Assembly: GCA_030152125.1 (NCBI GenBank)
Contig: JASLIR010000192.1
Location: 1-6,597 of the forward strand
DNA length: 6,597 nucleotides
Source of the DNA: Alkanindiges sp.
GTDB taxonomy: Bacteria; Pseudomonadota; Gammaproteobacteria; Pseudomonadales; Moraxellaceae
Reading direction: 5' to 3'
Every line of letters starts with the position of its first letter. Position 1 is the first letter of the stretch. This document shows, piece by piece, positions 1-5,879 of the stretch. Position numbers and translations under genes: made by a program. Below the pieces are notes generated by a model. That model had not been told where the DNA came from. It did not search any database and saw only the letters and a program-made list of their open reading frames with translations.

Positions 1-419
1 AGACCACCGGCATAGCCATAACCATTGCTCGTTACATTACCCGTTGCATAACTGTCAGATAGCAGGTGGGTACCCCCAAAAGCGGCTACGCTATCCCCAA
101 TCAAACCACCGGTATTGGCACCGCTCCCCAGGCCGGTTACATTAGCTGTAGATGAGTTATTGCTGACCTGCGTAATGGCACCAGCACCATAGGCATAATT
201 ATTGCCAATCAGGCCACCAACACTATATGTTTGTCCCTGAACCGTACCATCTGTACTATTGCCGCTAACGGTAGTGGTAGAACCGTAGTAAGCATTGTTG
301 TGGCCAATCAAACCACCCGTGTAATAGCTGGTGCCGGTAATAGTGCCATGCACATGGTTATTCAGGACATTGGCTGCTGCGCCATAGCTGGAATAAATCT
401 GCCCGATCAGGCCGCCGGT
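1..419 (-). repeat. Tandem GLUG repeats inside the TpsA gene (four full units plus the start of a fifth)
   Basis: Reading the minus strand, units start at 419, 320, 221 and 113, and a fifth starts at 11. Encoded lengths are 33, 33, 36 and 34 residues. Each opens with T/V-G-G-L-I-G, continues with an aromatic/glycine stretch (SSYG, AYYG, AYGAG, AAFG), then a V/L-S/L-N/G-N segment and a T/V-x-G turn. The opening bases, ACCGGTGGTTTGATTGG and variants, are the best conserved at DNA level. The rest has diverged, so this is an old protein-level repeat, not a recent duplication. GLUG repeats are typical of secreted beta-solenoid proteins. The array continues past the window. Confidence 0.85.
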
Positions 420-1823
420 ATAATTGCCCCCGGTAATATTGGCGTTGGTGAGCTTGATATTCTGAATGGTACTGTCTTCTACCTTGCCAAACAGACCCAC
501 TGTGCCCAGCACCGGACGGTTAATATACAGGCCATCAATGCTGTGGCCCAGGCCATCAAAGGTGCCCAAAAAACTGTTTTGCGGGTAATCGTTACCAATC
601 GGGTTAAAGCCTTCCCCGGCATTCCAGTTGGCGGTATCCGTCGCATCAATATCCGCACCCAGCACATAATAAATTGCTGTGTATCGATCAGCGTTATAAA
701 CAGCCTGTAACTGGTTGACATCACGGATCACCGTATAGCCAATGCCGTTTGCCGTAAAGGTACTATTACCATCCAGATAAACCTTGCCATACTTGCCCAG
801 CGCATAGCCACTACCCGCATTCAGGTTTAAGGCTGTACCGTCTAGCATCAGCATGCCGCCATTAAACTGGATTTTGTCATCCGCGTTCAGGCTTAAGCTG
901 CTCAGGCTGGTCAAAAAACCTTCCGCATTAATGGAGCGGCCATTGACTGTGCTGCCCTGGCTGGCAAATAACTGCCCGTCCAGCTCAACCTTGCTGCCGG
1001 ACTGGCTATGGTCTCCGCTCAGTAAAATACGGCCACCCTGACTCTGGAAGGTATTGGCCTGTACATTGCCGGAACTCTGGATGAACCCCTGTACGCTGGA
1101 GGCAGTATTTATCACCGGTGCTACGGTATTGGACAGGGTGACATCGTTGGCATTGAGCAGATTCACATTACCGCCGCTGCTAACCACCACCCCATTGGCA
1201 ATCACTTTTTGTGACAGCAGACTTACATCGCCATGCCTTGCCGTAATAAAGCCCTGGTTTTCAATGCTGCCGGTACTGGCAGAGCTGCGCACATAACGGT
1301 ACACGCTGTTATTAAAACGGGCATCGGTCAAACCATATACCGAAGCTGTTAACGCCCCCACATCCACCTGTCCACTGGCCCCAAAGGTAATGCCCTTCGG
1401 GTTAACCAGAATCAGTTGCCCATTGGCTTTTAACTGGCCAAATACTTCGGTTGCTGTAGCAGAGTTGATACGGTTGAGTGCAATACTGCTGGTAGATGGC
1501 TGTACAAACTGCACGGTGCTGTTGGCACCAATATCAAAAGACGACCAGTTGGTAATTAATTTGCTGGTCGTCTGGTTAATGGTAAGTTTATTACTCACAC
1601 TACGGTCAAAAGTAGCAGTTCCCCCCGCTACACTTTCGCCACTGGGCAAGGCATTCACTGCCGGTACTGCCCATAACGGCCCACTGCTACATAGGCCCAT
1701 TGCAGTCAGCAATACGGCTTTCATGGTTTTAGTAGTGGATTTCTTATGGCCTTTGGCAAGCTCACTTGCCACCACCCAGGCACGCTGTGTGGTATTCCAT
1801 ACCAGCTTATAGGCGTGGTTCAT
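1..1823 (-). CDS. Two-partner secretion exoprotein (TpsA / filamentous haemagglutinin-like) with GLUG repeats, 3' end beyond the left edge
   Basis: The minus-strand frame from ATG at 1823 stays open for 607 codons to the window edge, so the C-terminal part is missing. Residues 1-28 form an extended signal peptide region (MNHAYKLVWN, then AWVVASELAKGHKK), followed by a hydrophobic signal core and likely cleavage after LWA at residue 52. Residues 53 to about 300 are a TPS domain: INQTTSKLITNWSSFDIGA, FVQPSTSSIALNRI and NPKGITFG near 141-148 match the haemagglutination-activity fold that docks on a TpsB/POTRA transporter. Residues around 408-450 (GTFDGLGH, VGLFG) lead into GLUG repeats from residue 469. 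By family knowledge this is a large secreted beta-helical adhesin, contact-dependent toxin or matrix protein; which one depends on the missing C-terminus. A GGGGA Shine-Dalgarno lies 7-8 nt before the ATG. No tpsB gene is visible upstream; it may lie beyond the left edge. Confidence 0.93.
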   Translation of the reverse strand, partial: MNHAYKLVWNTTQRAWVVASELAKGHKKSTTKTMKAVLLTAMGLCSSGPLWAVPAVNALPSGESVAGGTATFDRSVSNKLTINQTTSKLITNWSSFDIGANSTVQFVQPSTSSIALNRINSATATEVFGQLKANGQLILVNPKGITFGASGQVDVGALTASVYGLTDARFNNSVYRYVRSSASTGSIENQGFITARHGDVSLLSQKVIANGVVVSSGGNVNLLNANDVTLSNTVAPVINTASSVQGFIQSSGNVQANTFQSQGGRILLSGDHSQSGSKVELDGQLFASQGSTVNGRSINAEGFLTSLSSLSLNADDKIQFNGGMLMLDGTALNLNAGSGYALGKYGKVYLDGNSTFTANGIGYTVIRDVNQLQAVYNADRYTAIYYVLGADIDATDTANWNAGEGFNPIGNDYPQNSFLGTFDGLGHSIDGLYINRPVLGTVGLFGKVEDSTIQNIKLTNANITGGNYTGGLIGQIYSSYGAAANVLNNHVHGTITGTSYYTGGLIGHNNAYYGSTTTVSGNSTDGTVQGQTYSVGGLIGNNYAYGAGAITQVSNNSSTANVTGLGSGANTGGLIGDSVAAFGGTHLLSDSYATGNVTSNGYGYAGG

Positions 1824-2069
1824 CGTTTTTTCCCCGTTGAATATTCGACTTATGCCGTTTTGTTAAAAGATGTAAACCTGTTAACTTTAATTTAACGGAG
1901 TGTTAATAAACAAGAACATTCTGCATAGAGGGTGATAATTATTCTTATATAGAAAGCTCTCGTTATTTGAATCACTTATATATCAATTGATCAAATTACA
2001 GCCTTAACTTTTTAATGATTAATAAATAACAAGTTTATATTTTTTTAACAATTAACAAGCAATAATGCC
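1824..2069. other. AT-rich leader between the BLUF gene and tpsA
   Basis: This 246-bp gap carries no gene. By my count about 66 of 246 bases are G or C (about 27%), far below the flanking coding DNA. The tpsA promoter must lie here if the gene is transcribed alone, but several A/T-only hexamers could act as a -10 and none pairs with a good -35, so I do not call one. Visible words are GTTAA/TTAAC at 1862, 1880, 1892 and 1902, two overlapping 8-bp palindromes (TCAATTGA 1983-1990, TTGATCAA 1987-1994), and GATAATTATTCTTATATAG from 1933, which matches the Fur consensus at about 11 of 19 positions. No terminator hairpin follows the BLUF stop. The composition would suit xenogeneic silencing, which is inference only. 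Confidence 0.6.
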
Positions 2070-2621
2070 CTACCAGCCGCCCAGCAACAGATAAACCACC
2101 AGCAAAATGACAATACTGGCTATTACTGCCAAAGCCAGCGGGCTCCATAGCGGAATACGGCTGGCTTCCTGCCGTTCCCTTCTATACTGGTTAAAGCCTT
2201 CGTAAGCCTCGCGCTCCAGCAGCAGGTCTATAAAGGAATCTATCAGTTGGCTGTCCAGTGCATACGGATAAAAGCTTTCCCACTGGTTGCTGTTAAAAAA
2301 GCCCTGTACTGAATCATCATGCAGCACATACTTCATTTGCCAGTCCTTAAAACAAGGCTCGGCAATATCTTCCAGCTTTAACAGGTTAATGTCTTTATGG
2401 CGGGTGTCTTTTAACAGCTTTTCATACAGGTTGGCCACATCCGCACGCGAACCTTCCACGCACTGAAAGAAAAAACCATTGCCATAATACAGCACACCAC
2501 AAATGTTGTGCTGCGCATTAAAATGTTGCGCCTCGGAGACAATATGGCTCAAGTCAGCCCGAATATCGGCCGGTTTGGAGGTTGAGGTACTGGCATATAC
2601 CAGTCGAGTATAAGTATGCAA
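2070..2621 (-). CDS. BLUF-domain blue-light sensor with C-terminal transmembrane anchor
   Basis: This 183-residue protein has a complete BLUF domain (FAD-binding blue-light sensor) at about residues 5-100. Visible signature residues are Tyr9 (RLVYAS), Asn35 (AQHFN), Gln53 (GFFFQCVEG), Trp94 and Met96 (DWQMKYV). Their spacing fits the AppA set N45/Q63/W104/M106, so the photocycle should be intact. The wording resembles Acinetobacter BlsA, a short BLUF protein that acts by protein-protein contact. After a helical extension (about 110-157, rich in E/R, ending RRERQEASR), residues about 159-181 form one hydrophobic helix (LALAVIASIVILLVVYLLL) and the protein stops at GGW. The basic residues before the helix predict a cytoplasmic sensor anchored in the inner membrane by its tail. 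No EAL, GGDEF or other output domain is present. The start is TTG with a weak GACGAG upstream; no in-frame ATG precedes it before a stop codon. Confidence 0.9.
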   Translation of the reverse strand: MHTYTRLVYASTSTSKPADIRADLSHIVSEAQHFNAQHNICGVLYYGNGFFFQCVEGSRADVANLYEKLLKDTRHKDINLLKLEDIAEPCFKDWQMKYVLHDDSVQGFFNSNQWESFYPYALDSQLIDSFIDLLLEREAYEGFNQYRRERQEASRIPLWSPLALAVIASIVILLVVYLLLGGW

Positions 2622-2829
2622 TTTTACTCGTCATCTCAGTTATTTTTTATTTATCTTACTCGCTTGTATGAGGCCAGCAAAGCTGTTAATGCAAATCATT
2701 TAGCAAGTTTCGTGTAAACATCACCCGAACCACGTCACAAATTTGGCAAAAATAGCGATATCACTTCCATGTATTGATAACAGCCTAAATAAACCTACAC
2801 CACAGTCAATCCTGCCAGCACAGTTTTTT
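2622..2829. other. Intergenic gap upstream of the BLUF gene
   Basis: This 208-bp stretch holds no credible ORF. It should contain the BLUF promoter if that gene is transcribed alone. The nearest candidate on the minus strand is TTGCAT, an 18-nt spacer and CATACA, which is weak. No rho-independent terminator is visible after the UspB-like stop, so read-through into the BLUF gene is possible. Confidence 0.4.
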
Positions 2830-3198
2830 CTAGCCCAGCAGCATCGCCAGCACATCTATCAGGCAAATCACCAACAGGCTGCCAAAGCACAGCAGCATCA
2901 ATACCCAGCAAAACCGTAACAGGTTTAGCTTCAGCATAATTTGCTGCGGTAAATCGTGCTGGTTAAAGCGGCCGCTTAGCAGCCATACGGTAAAGGGGCG
3001 ACTTTCCTTGCCAAAGCCAAAATTAAAATTTAAGCCCCAAAAAAACAGATTGCGCCATTCTGGCTGGCCCAGTTGCTGCCATAGCTGATGGTCATTGCTT
3101 TTAAGCCAGGTGGTTAACTGTGCATATTTGACATAACACAAGGGGCTGAGTACAAAAAATACCGCCAGTAGCACCATGCCTTCGTAAAAATAATTCAT
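2830..3198 (-). CDS. Small two-helix membrane protein, UspB-like
   Basis: This 122-residue protein has hydrophobic helices at about 5-24 (EGMVLLAVFFVLSPLCYV) and 95-120 (FCWVLMLLCFGSLLVICLIDVL), separated by a roughly 70-residue polar loop. The length, the two-helix layout and the loop beginning (WLKSND..LWQQLGQP) resemble universal stress protein B (UspB, about 111 residues). UspB is a sigma-S-linked inner-membrane protein of unclear biochemical role, needed for ethanol resistance in E. coli. The match is by pattern only and the loop after residue 50 (LFFWGLNFNFGFGKES) is not something I can align with confidence. ATG at 3198 has an AGGGA purine tract 6 nt upstream. It lies between paeA and the BLUF gene, same strand, with gaps of 140 and 208 bp. 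The alternative reading is an uncharacterised membrane protein. Confidence 0.72.
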   Translation of the reverse strand: MNYFYEGMVLLAVFFVLSPLCYVKYAQLTTWLKSNDHQLWQQLGQPEWRNLFFWGLNFNFGFGKESRPFTVWLLSGRFNQHDLPQQIMLKLNLLRFCWVLMLLCFGSLLVICLIDVLAMLLG

Positions 3199-3270
3199 CC
3201 CTATCCCTGCTTTGTGCCGGTATCAGTGCTTTTATCAACCTGCACTTTTTCCAGTCACATATCCTTTTAA

Positions 3271-3292
3271 TTAGGCTAATTATAAAGCCTAA
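3271..3292 (-). promoter_or_regulatory. Promoter -10 of the UspB-like gene inside a 22-bp palindrome (candidate operator)
   Basis: TTAGGCT (3271-3277) and AGCCTAA (3286-3292) are perfect 7-bp inverted arms around an 8-bp centre. On the minus strand the centre contains a perfect TATAAT (3284-3279). The best -35 at 17-18 nt is poor (TGTTTT or CTGTTT). The predicted transcript would start about 75 nt before the ATG at 3198. A repressor bound here would cover the -10. The same sequence could form a 7-bp hairpin downstream of paeA, but no T-tract follows it on the minus strand, so termination is the less likely reading. Confidence 0.45.
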
Positions 3293-3338
3293 CTACTTCA
3301 CAAAACAGAGGTAAAAGTGATTATTCCACCAGGCACCT

Positions 3339-4646
3339 TTATTCAATCGGCTGATTTAACGGAACTTGCGTCACTAACAGCTGGTCTATCTTGTAATAAT
3401 CAATATCCACCACTTCAAACTTGAAGCCAGCGTACTCTACAAAGTCGGTGCGTTTGGGAATTTTACGCAGCATAAACATAATAAAGCCGGCTGCAGTCTC
3501 GTAATTTTCCTCTTCCGGCAACTGGTCAATATCCAGCGCCCGCTTTAGGTCTTCTATGGGTGTGCCGCCGTCAATCAGCCAGGAATGGTCGTCACGTTTC
3601 ACCACCTGCTGCTCTTCCTGCATCGGGCTTACCCAGTCGCCCATTACCGTGCTCATCACATCACTCAGGGTAATAATGCCTACCACCAGCGCATACTCGT
3701 TAAAAACCACCGCCAGCTTTTCCTTGGTGGAACGGAAACGGTCCAGCAACTCGGATAAAGTAAGGGTATCCGGAATAGTCAAAATACTGCGGATAGTCGT
3801 TTCGTTCAGTTGCAGCAGGGACTGGTTATTCAAGATACGGATCAAAATATCCTTGGTATCAATATAGCCAATCACATGGTCAATATCCTTGTCACACACC
3901 AGGAACTTGGAGTGCGGGTATTCGGCAATTTTCTTGCGGATGCTCTCCTCGCTTTCCTTGATGCTAAAAAACACCACATTTTCCCGTGTGGTCATGGAAG
4001 ACGGGACGGTGCGCGACTCCAGTTCAAACACGTTTTCAATAAAATGGTGCTCCTGCTGTTGCAACACCCCAGCCTGTGCCCCGGCATCCATAATGGCCGA
4101 GATATCATCAAAGGTCAGGTTATCATCCCGCGTGGTATTAACCTTAAACAGGCGAAACAACAGGTTGGCCAGCATGTTCATTACAATGGATAGTGGCCGG
4201 AAAATGGCAATAATCACATTGATGGGATGAATCACCGCAATGGCAATTTTTTCCGGTGCAATCATGGCCAGGCGCTTGGGCATTAAATCCGCCAGCAGCA
4301 CAAACAGGAAGGTCACAAACAGGAAAGACAGCATAAAGCCAATGCTGTCCAGCAAAGGCCCAGTGTAAATATAGGACACCATATTGACAAAATAGGGGCG
4401 AAACGCCGCTTCGCCAAAAACACCGGCCAGAATGGCAATGCCGTTTAAGCCAATTTGCGAGGCGGCAAAAAAGTTGCCCGGCTGTTCCTGTAAGGCCAGT
4501 ACCTTGGTCGCACGCACCTCACCACCTTCGGCCAGCAGCTTTAATTTGATTTTTCGCGCAGCGGCAAAGGCAATTTCGGAAACCGATAAAAACGCCGAAG
4601 CCAGAATTAGCACGGCAATCATCAACACTTGTTGAAATAAGCTCAC
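3339..4646 (-). CDS. paeA: CNNM/CBS-domain transporter of the YtfL/PaeA (CorC/HlyC) family
   Basis: This 435-residue inner-membrane protein is strongly similar to E. coli YtfL (about 447 residues), now PaeA and reported to protect stationary-phase cells by exporting cadaverine and putrescine. Identical blocks I recognise are RKIKLKLLA, NVFELESRTVPSSMT, HPHSKFLVC-type YPHSKFLVC, NEYALVVGIITL, SWLIDGGTPI, MFMLRKIPKRTD and FEVVDID. The order is: CNNM/DUF21 membrane domain at about 1-195, with helices near 4-26, 62-84, 101-125 and 132-165 and the ADLMPKR motif at 119-125; a CBS pair at about 214-337; and a CorC/HlyC C-terminal domain at about 352-432. The start is GTG at 4646, with AGGTG 5 nt upstream. 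Its N-terminus (16 residues before SAFLSVSEI) matches YtfL better than the next Met at residue 9. Older annotation calls such proteins hemolysins; no hemolytic role is implied. Confidence 0.93.
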   Translation of the reverse strand: MSLFQQVLMIAVLILASAFLSVSEIAFAAARKIKLKLLAEGGEVRATKVLALQEQPGNFFAASQIGLNGIAILAGVFGEAAFRPYFVNMVSYIYTGPLLDSIGFMLSFLFVTFLFVLLADLMPKRLAMIAPEKIAIAVIHPINVIIAIFRPLSIVMNMLANLLFRLFKVNTTRDDNLTFDDISAIMDAGAQAGVLQQQEHHFIENVFELESRTVPSSMTTRENVVFFSIKESEESIRKKIAEYPHSKFLVCDKDIDHVIGYIDTKDILIRILNNQSLLQLNETTIRSILTIPDTLTLSELLDRFRSTKEKLAVVFNEYALVVGIITLSDVMSTVMGDWVSPMQEEQQVVKRDDHSWLIDGGTPIEDLKRALDIDQLPEEENYETAAGFIMFMLRKIPKRTDFVEYAGFKFEVVDIDYYKIDQLLVTQVPLNQPIE

Positions 4647-4712
4647 GGAAGCACCTGAATTTTATAAATATCTCATGCCATCAACATAGCAAAAACAGCG
4701 CCAACCCAGCCA

Positions 4713-4740
4713 ATTATATAAGGCGAACTCATTAAGTCTG
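4713..4740 (-). promoter_or_regulatory. Candidate sigma-70 promoter for paeA
   Basis: On the minus strand a perfect -10 TATAAT occupies 4718-4713. A partial -35, CAGACT (4740-4735, GAC core), sits 16 nt upstream. Transcription would start near 4706, giving a leader of about 60 nt. An inverted repeat ATTAAG (4731-4736) / CTTAAT (4750-4755) overlaps the -35 and could be a regulator site. The -35 is weak, so the call rests mainly on the -10 and its position. Confidence 0.4.
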
Positions 4741-4786
4741 TATAAAAGGCTTAATGATAAAAGCCATGTTGTATGAAATAGATATG

Positions 4787-4839
4787 TTGTCATTTAACTG
4801 CGCCCAGTATACGGCATTCATGCTGACTGTTTCGTATAC
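4787..4839 (+). promoter_or_regulatory. Candidate promoter with GTATACG/CGTATAC inverted repeat upstream of the DUF1304 gene
   Basis: TTGTCA (4787-4792) and TATACG (4808-4813) could form a plus-strand promoter, but the spacer is only 15 nt. The -10 overlaps the left arm of an inverted repeat, GTATACG (4807-4813) and CGTATAC (4833-4839), with a 19-nt gap. The arms are spaced like two half-sites of a dimeric regulator. No other convincing -35/-10 pair was found before the gene at 4910. Confidence 0.25.
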
Positions 4840-4897
4840 AAATCTTTATTTATAAGCCATTTTTTTGATTTAAGATAAAACCTGAGGACATTTGATC

Positions 4898-4912
4898 AAG
4901 GAAATAAACATG
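4898..4912 (+). promoter_or_regulatory. Ribosome binding site that selects ATG 4910 for the DUF1304 gene
   Basis: AAGGA (4898-4902) stands 7 nt before ATG 4910. The same frame could also begin at TTG 4892, but its nearest purine tract (GAGGA, 4884-4888) is only 3 nt away. The family normally begins at an MxLIA-type start, so 4910 is preferred. Confidence 0.65.
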
Positions 4913-5269
4913 GCACTGATCGCACAAATTCTGGTAGCCGTTGTGGCGTTAATCCACATTTATATTTTAGTGCTGGAAATGTTTTTATGGACCAAGCCTG
5001 CGGGGCGCAAGGCCTTTGGACTGACTGCGGAATTTGCCGAAAGCACCAAGGTGCTGGCAGCCAATCAGGGCCTGTATAATGGCTTTCTGGCAGCGGGCTT
5101 ACTGTGGGGCTTATGCCCGTCCACGCCAAATCCAGTTCCAATCCAGTTGTTCTTTTTAGGCTGCGTAGCCATTGCAGGTATTTATGGTGCTGCAACTGCC
5201 AGCAAAAAAATCCTGTTTATCCAAACCGTGCCAGCTGTGGTAGCAGCCATTGCGGTAATTTTAAGTTAA
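4910..5269 (+). CDS. DUF1304 family four-helix membrane protein
   Basis: This 119-residue protein matches the DUF1304 family (small bacterial integral membrane proteins of unknown function) in length and in its conserved words: HIYILVLEMFLWTKPAGRKAF at about 16-36 and the ANQGLYNGFLAAGLLW block at about 51-66. Hydrophobic segments lie near 3-26, 49-68, 77-97 and 101-118, giving four helices with both ends probably on the same side. The function is unknown, and nothing in the sequence shows catalytic residues or a substrate. It is transcribed away from paeA and towards the PPOX gene, and stands alone on its strand. The start at ATG 4910 is chosen over TTG 4892 on Shine-Dalgarno spacing and family N-terminus. 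Confidence 0.9.
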   Translation: MALIAQILVAVVALIHIYILVLEMFLWTKPAGRKAFGLTAEFAESTKVLAANQGLYNGFLAAGLLWGLCPSTPNPVPIQLFFLGCVAIAGIYGAATASKKILFIQTVPAVVAAIAVILS

Positions 5270-5281
5270 ATATTACTGATA

Positions 5282-5324
5282 GGGCTGGCTGCTTTTTATA
5301 AGTACCTGCACGAACAGCCAGCCC
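5282..5324. terminator. Perfect 10-bp inverted repeat between two convergent genes (possible bidirectional terminator)
   Basis: GGGCTGGCTG (5282-5291) and CAGCCAGCCC (5315-5324) are exact reverse complements around a 23-nt gap. They sit 12 nt after the DUF1304 stop and 10 nt after the opposing PPOX stop. The location and GC-rich stem suit a shared terminator. Neither strand has a good T-tract after the stem and the loop is long, so an intrinsic terminator is not certain; a 3'-end stabilising hairpin or a REP-like element is possible. Confidence 0.55.
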
Positions 5325-5334
5325 GTTTGAGCCA

Positions 5335-5826
5335 TCAGCGGAAATCCTCACACATCACCGGATAACTGGCATAACGGAAGCCGTCAAAGCGGATATCCCG
5401 CACCTGATCCAGATTCGCCCACAGTAACTGATGACCCTTTAAACGGCTGGTAGTTTTAATGGATGCAGCCAGTTGTGCTTTTTCGGTTTCGGTTGCCGGA
5501 CGCTTCTCCCCTACCTCCCCAAACAGGCGCACTGCCGGTGCGGTGTTAAACCTGCCTTTGAATAACGACTTTAACCAGAACCCGGTGCTACTATTTACTG
5601 CCATCAAACACACCCGGCGGTTATGCTTAAAATGCTGCGGCATATGCTGGGCATAGGCATCAAAATAATAGGCTGTGCCATCATCCCGAAAAAACACATG
5701 CCCAATTGGCGTAACATACGGGTTGCCCTGCGCATCCACCGTGGCTATAGAAAAAAAGCGGCTGGATTTTTTGGTCTGCTGCAACACCTTTAAAATGTCC
5801 GGCCAGTGTGTGTGAATATCCTGCAT
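5335..5826 (-). CDS. Pyridoxamine 5'-phosphate oxidase-like (PPOX, FMN split-barrel) family protein
   Basis: This 163-residue protein, counted from the third of three consecutive ATGs, has the split-barrel pattern. Residues 22-45 (SRFFSIATVDAQ, then NPYVTPIGHVFF) form the first strands. YYFDAYAQHMPQHFKHNRRVCLMAV at about 53-77 is the region that in relatives contacts the FMN phosphate. VRLFGEVGE at 99-107 is a later strand, followed by a helix. The C-terminus (DIRFDGFRYASYPVM) is typical of PPOX-like proteins, not of true PdxH. Likely a flavin-binding reductase, oxidase or flavin carrier of unknown substrate; the family also includes F420- and haem-binding members. It converges on the DUF1304 gene and diverges from the gene at 6034. 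A promoter with a palindromic site lies upstream. Confidence 0.85.
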   Translation of the reverse strand: MQDIHTHWPDILKVLQQTKKSSRFFSIATVDAQGNPYVTPIGHVFFRDDGTAYYFDAYAQHMPQHFKHNRRVCLMAVNSSTGFWLKSLFKGRFNTAPAVRLFGEVGEKRPATETEKAQLAASIKTTSRLKGHQLLWANLDQVRDIRFDGFRYASYPVMCEDFR

Positions 5827-5838
5827 CATCATTCCCCT
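5824..5838 (-). promoter_or_regulatory. Ribosome binding site deciding among three ATGs of the PPOX gene
   Basis: The minus strand reads AGGGGA immediately followed by ATGATGATG. The AGGGG core abuts the first ATG (5832), is too close for efficient initiation there, and is 7 nt from the third ATG (5826). The third ATG is therefore the most likely start; the second (5829) is less good. Confidence 0.6.
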
Positions 5839-5879
5839 ACGCTGTGTTTAATGCGGTTTGTTATTGGCTATGTGCATCC

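Noticed and set aside
40..60. Possibility that the GLUG array is a CRISPR or DNA-level tandem repeat
   Set aside because: The repeat is coding, in frame, and conserved at protein level, with diverged third positions and no constant repeat/spacer layout.
231..1812. Several plus-strand open frames (for example 231-710, 1054-1296 and 1390-1812)
   Set aside because: They are antisense to the TpsA gene, show no family resemblance, and their low-complexity composition mirrors the repeat-rich coding strand.
3556..4635. Plus-strand open frames across paeA
   Set aside because: They lie antisense to a strongly conserved YtfL/PaeA coding sequence; no ribosome site or recognisable protein.
4748..4765. 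Small hairpin GGCTT...AAGCC in the divergent region
   Set aside because: Only a 5-bp stem with an 8-nt loop and no T-tract; too weak to call a terminator or riboswitch.
1987..4899. The octamer TTGATCAA occurs both at 1987-1994 and at 4892-4899, just before the DUF1304 start
   Set aside because: An 8-bp palindrome made of common AT-rich words can recur by chance; it lacks the 4-nt centre of FNR/CRP-type sites.
4896..5301. Minus-strand frame 4896-5195 and plus-strand frame 5104-5301
   Set aside because: They overlap the DUF1304 gene, whose protein clearly matches its family; these are frame shadows.
5459..5656. Plus-strand frame inside the PPOX gene
   Set aside because: Antisense to a recognisable FMN split-barrel protein, with no family match of its own.
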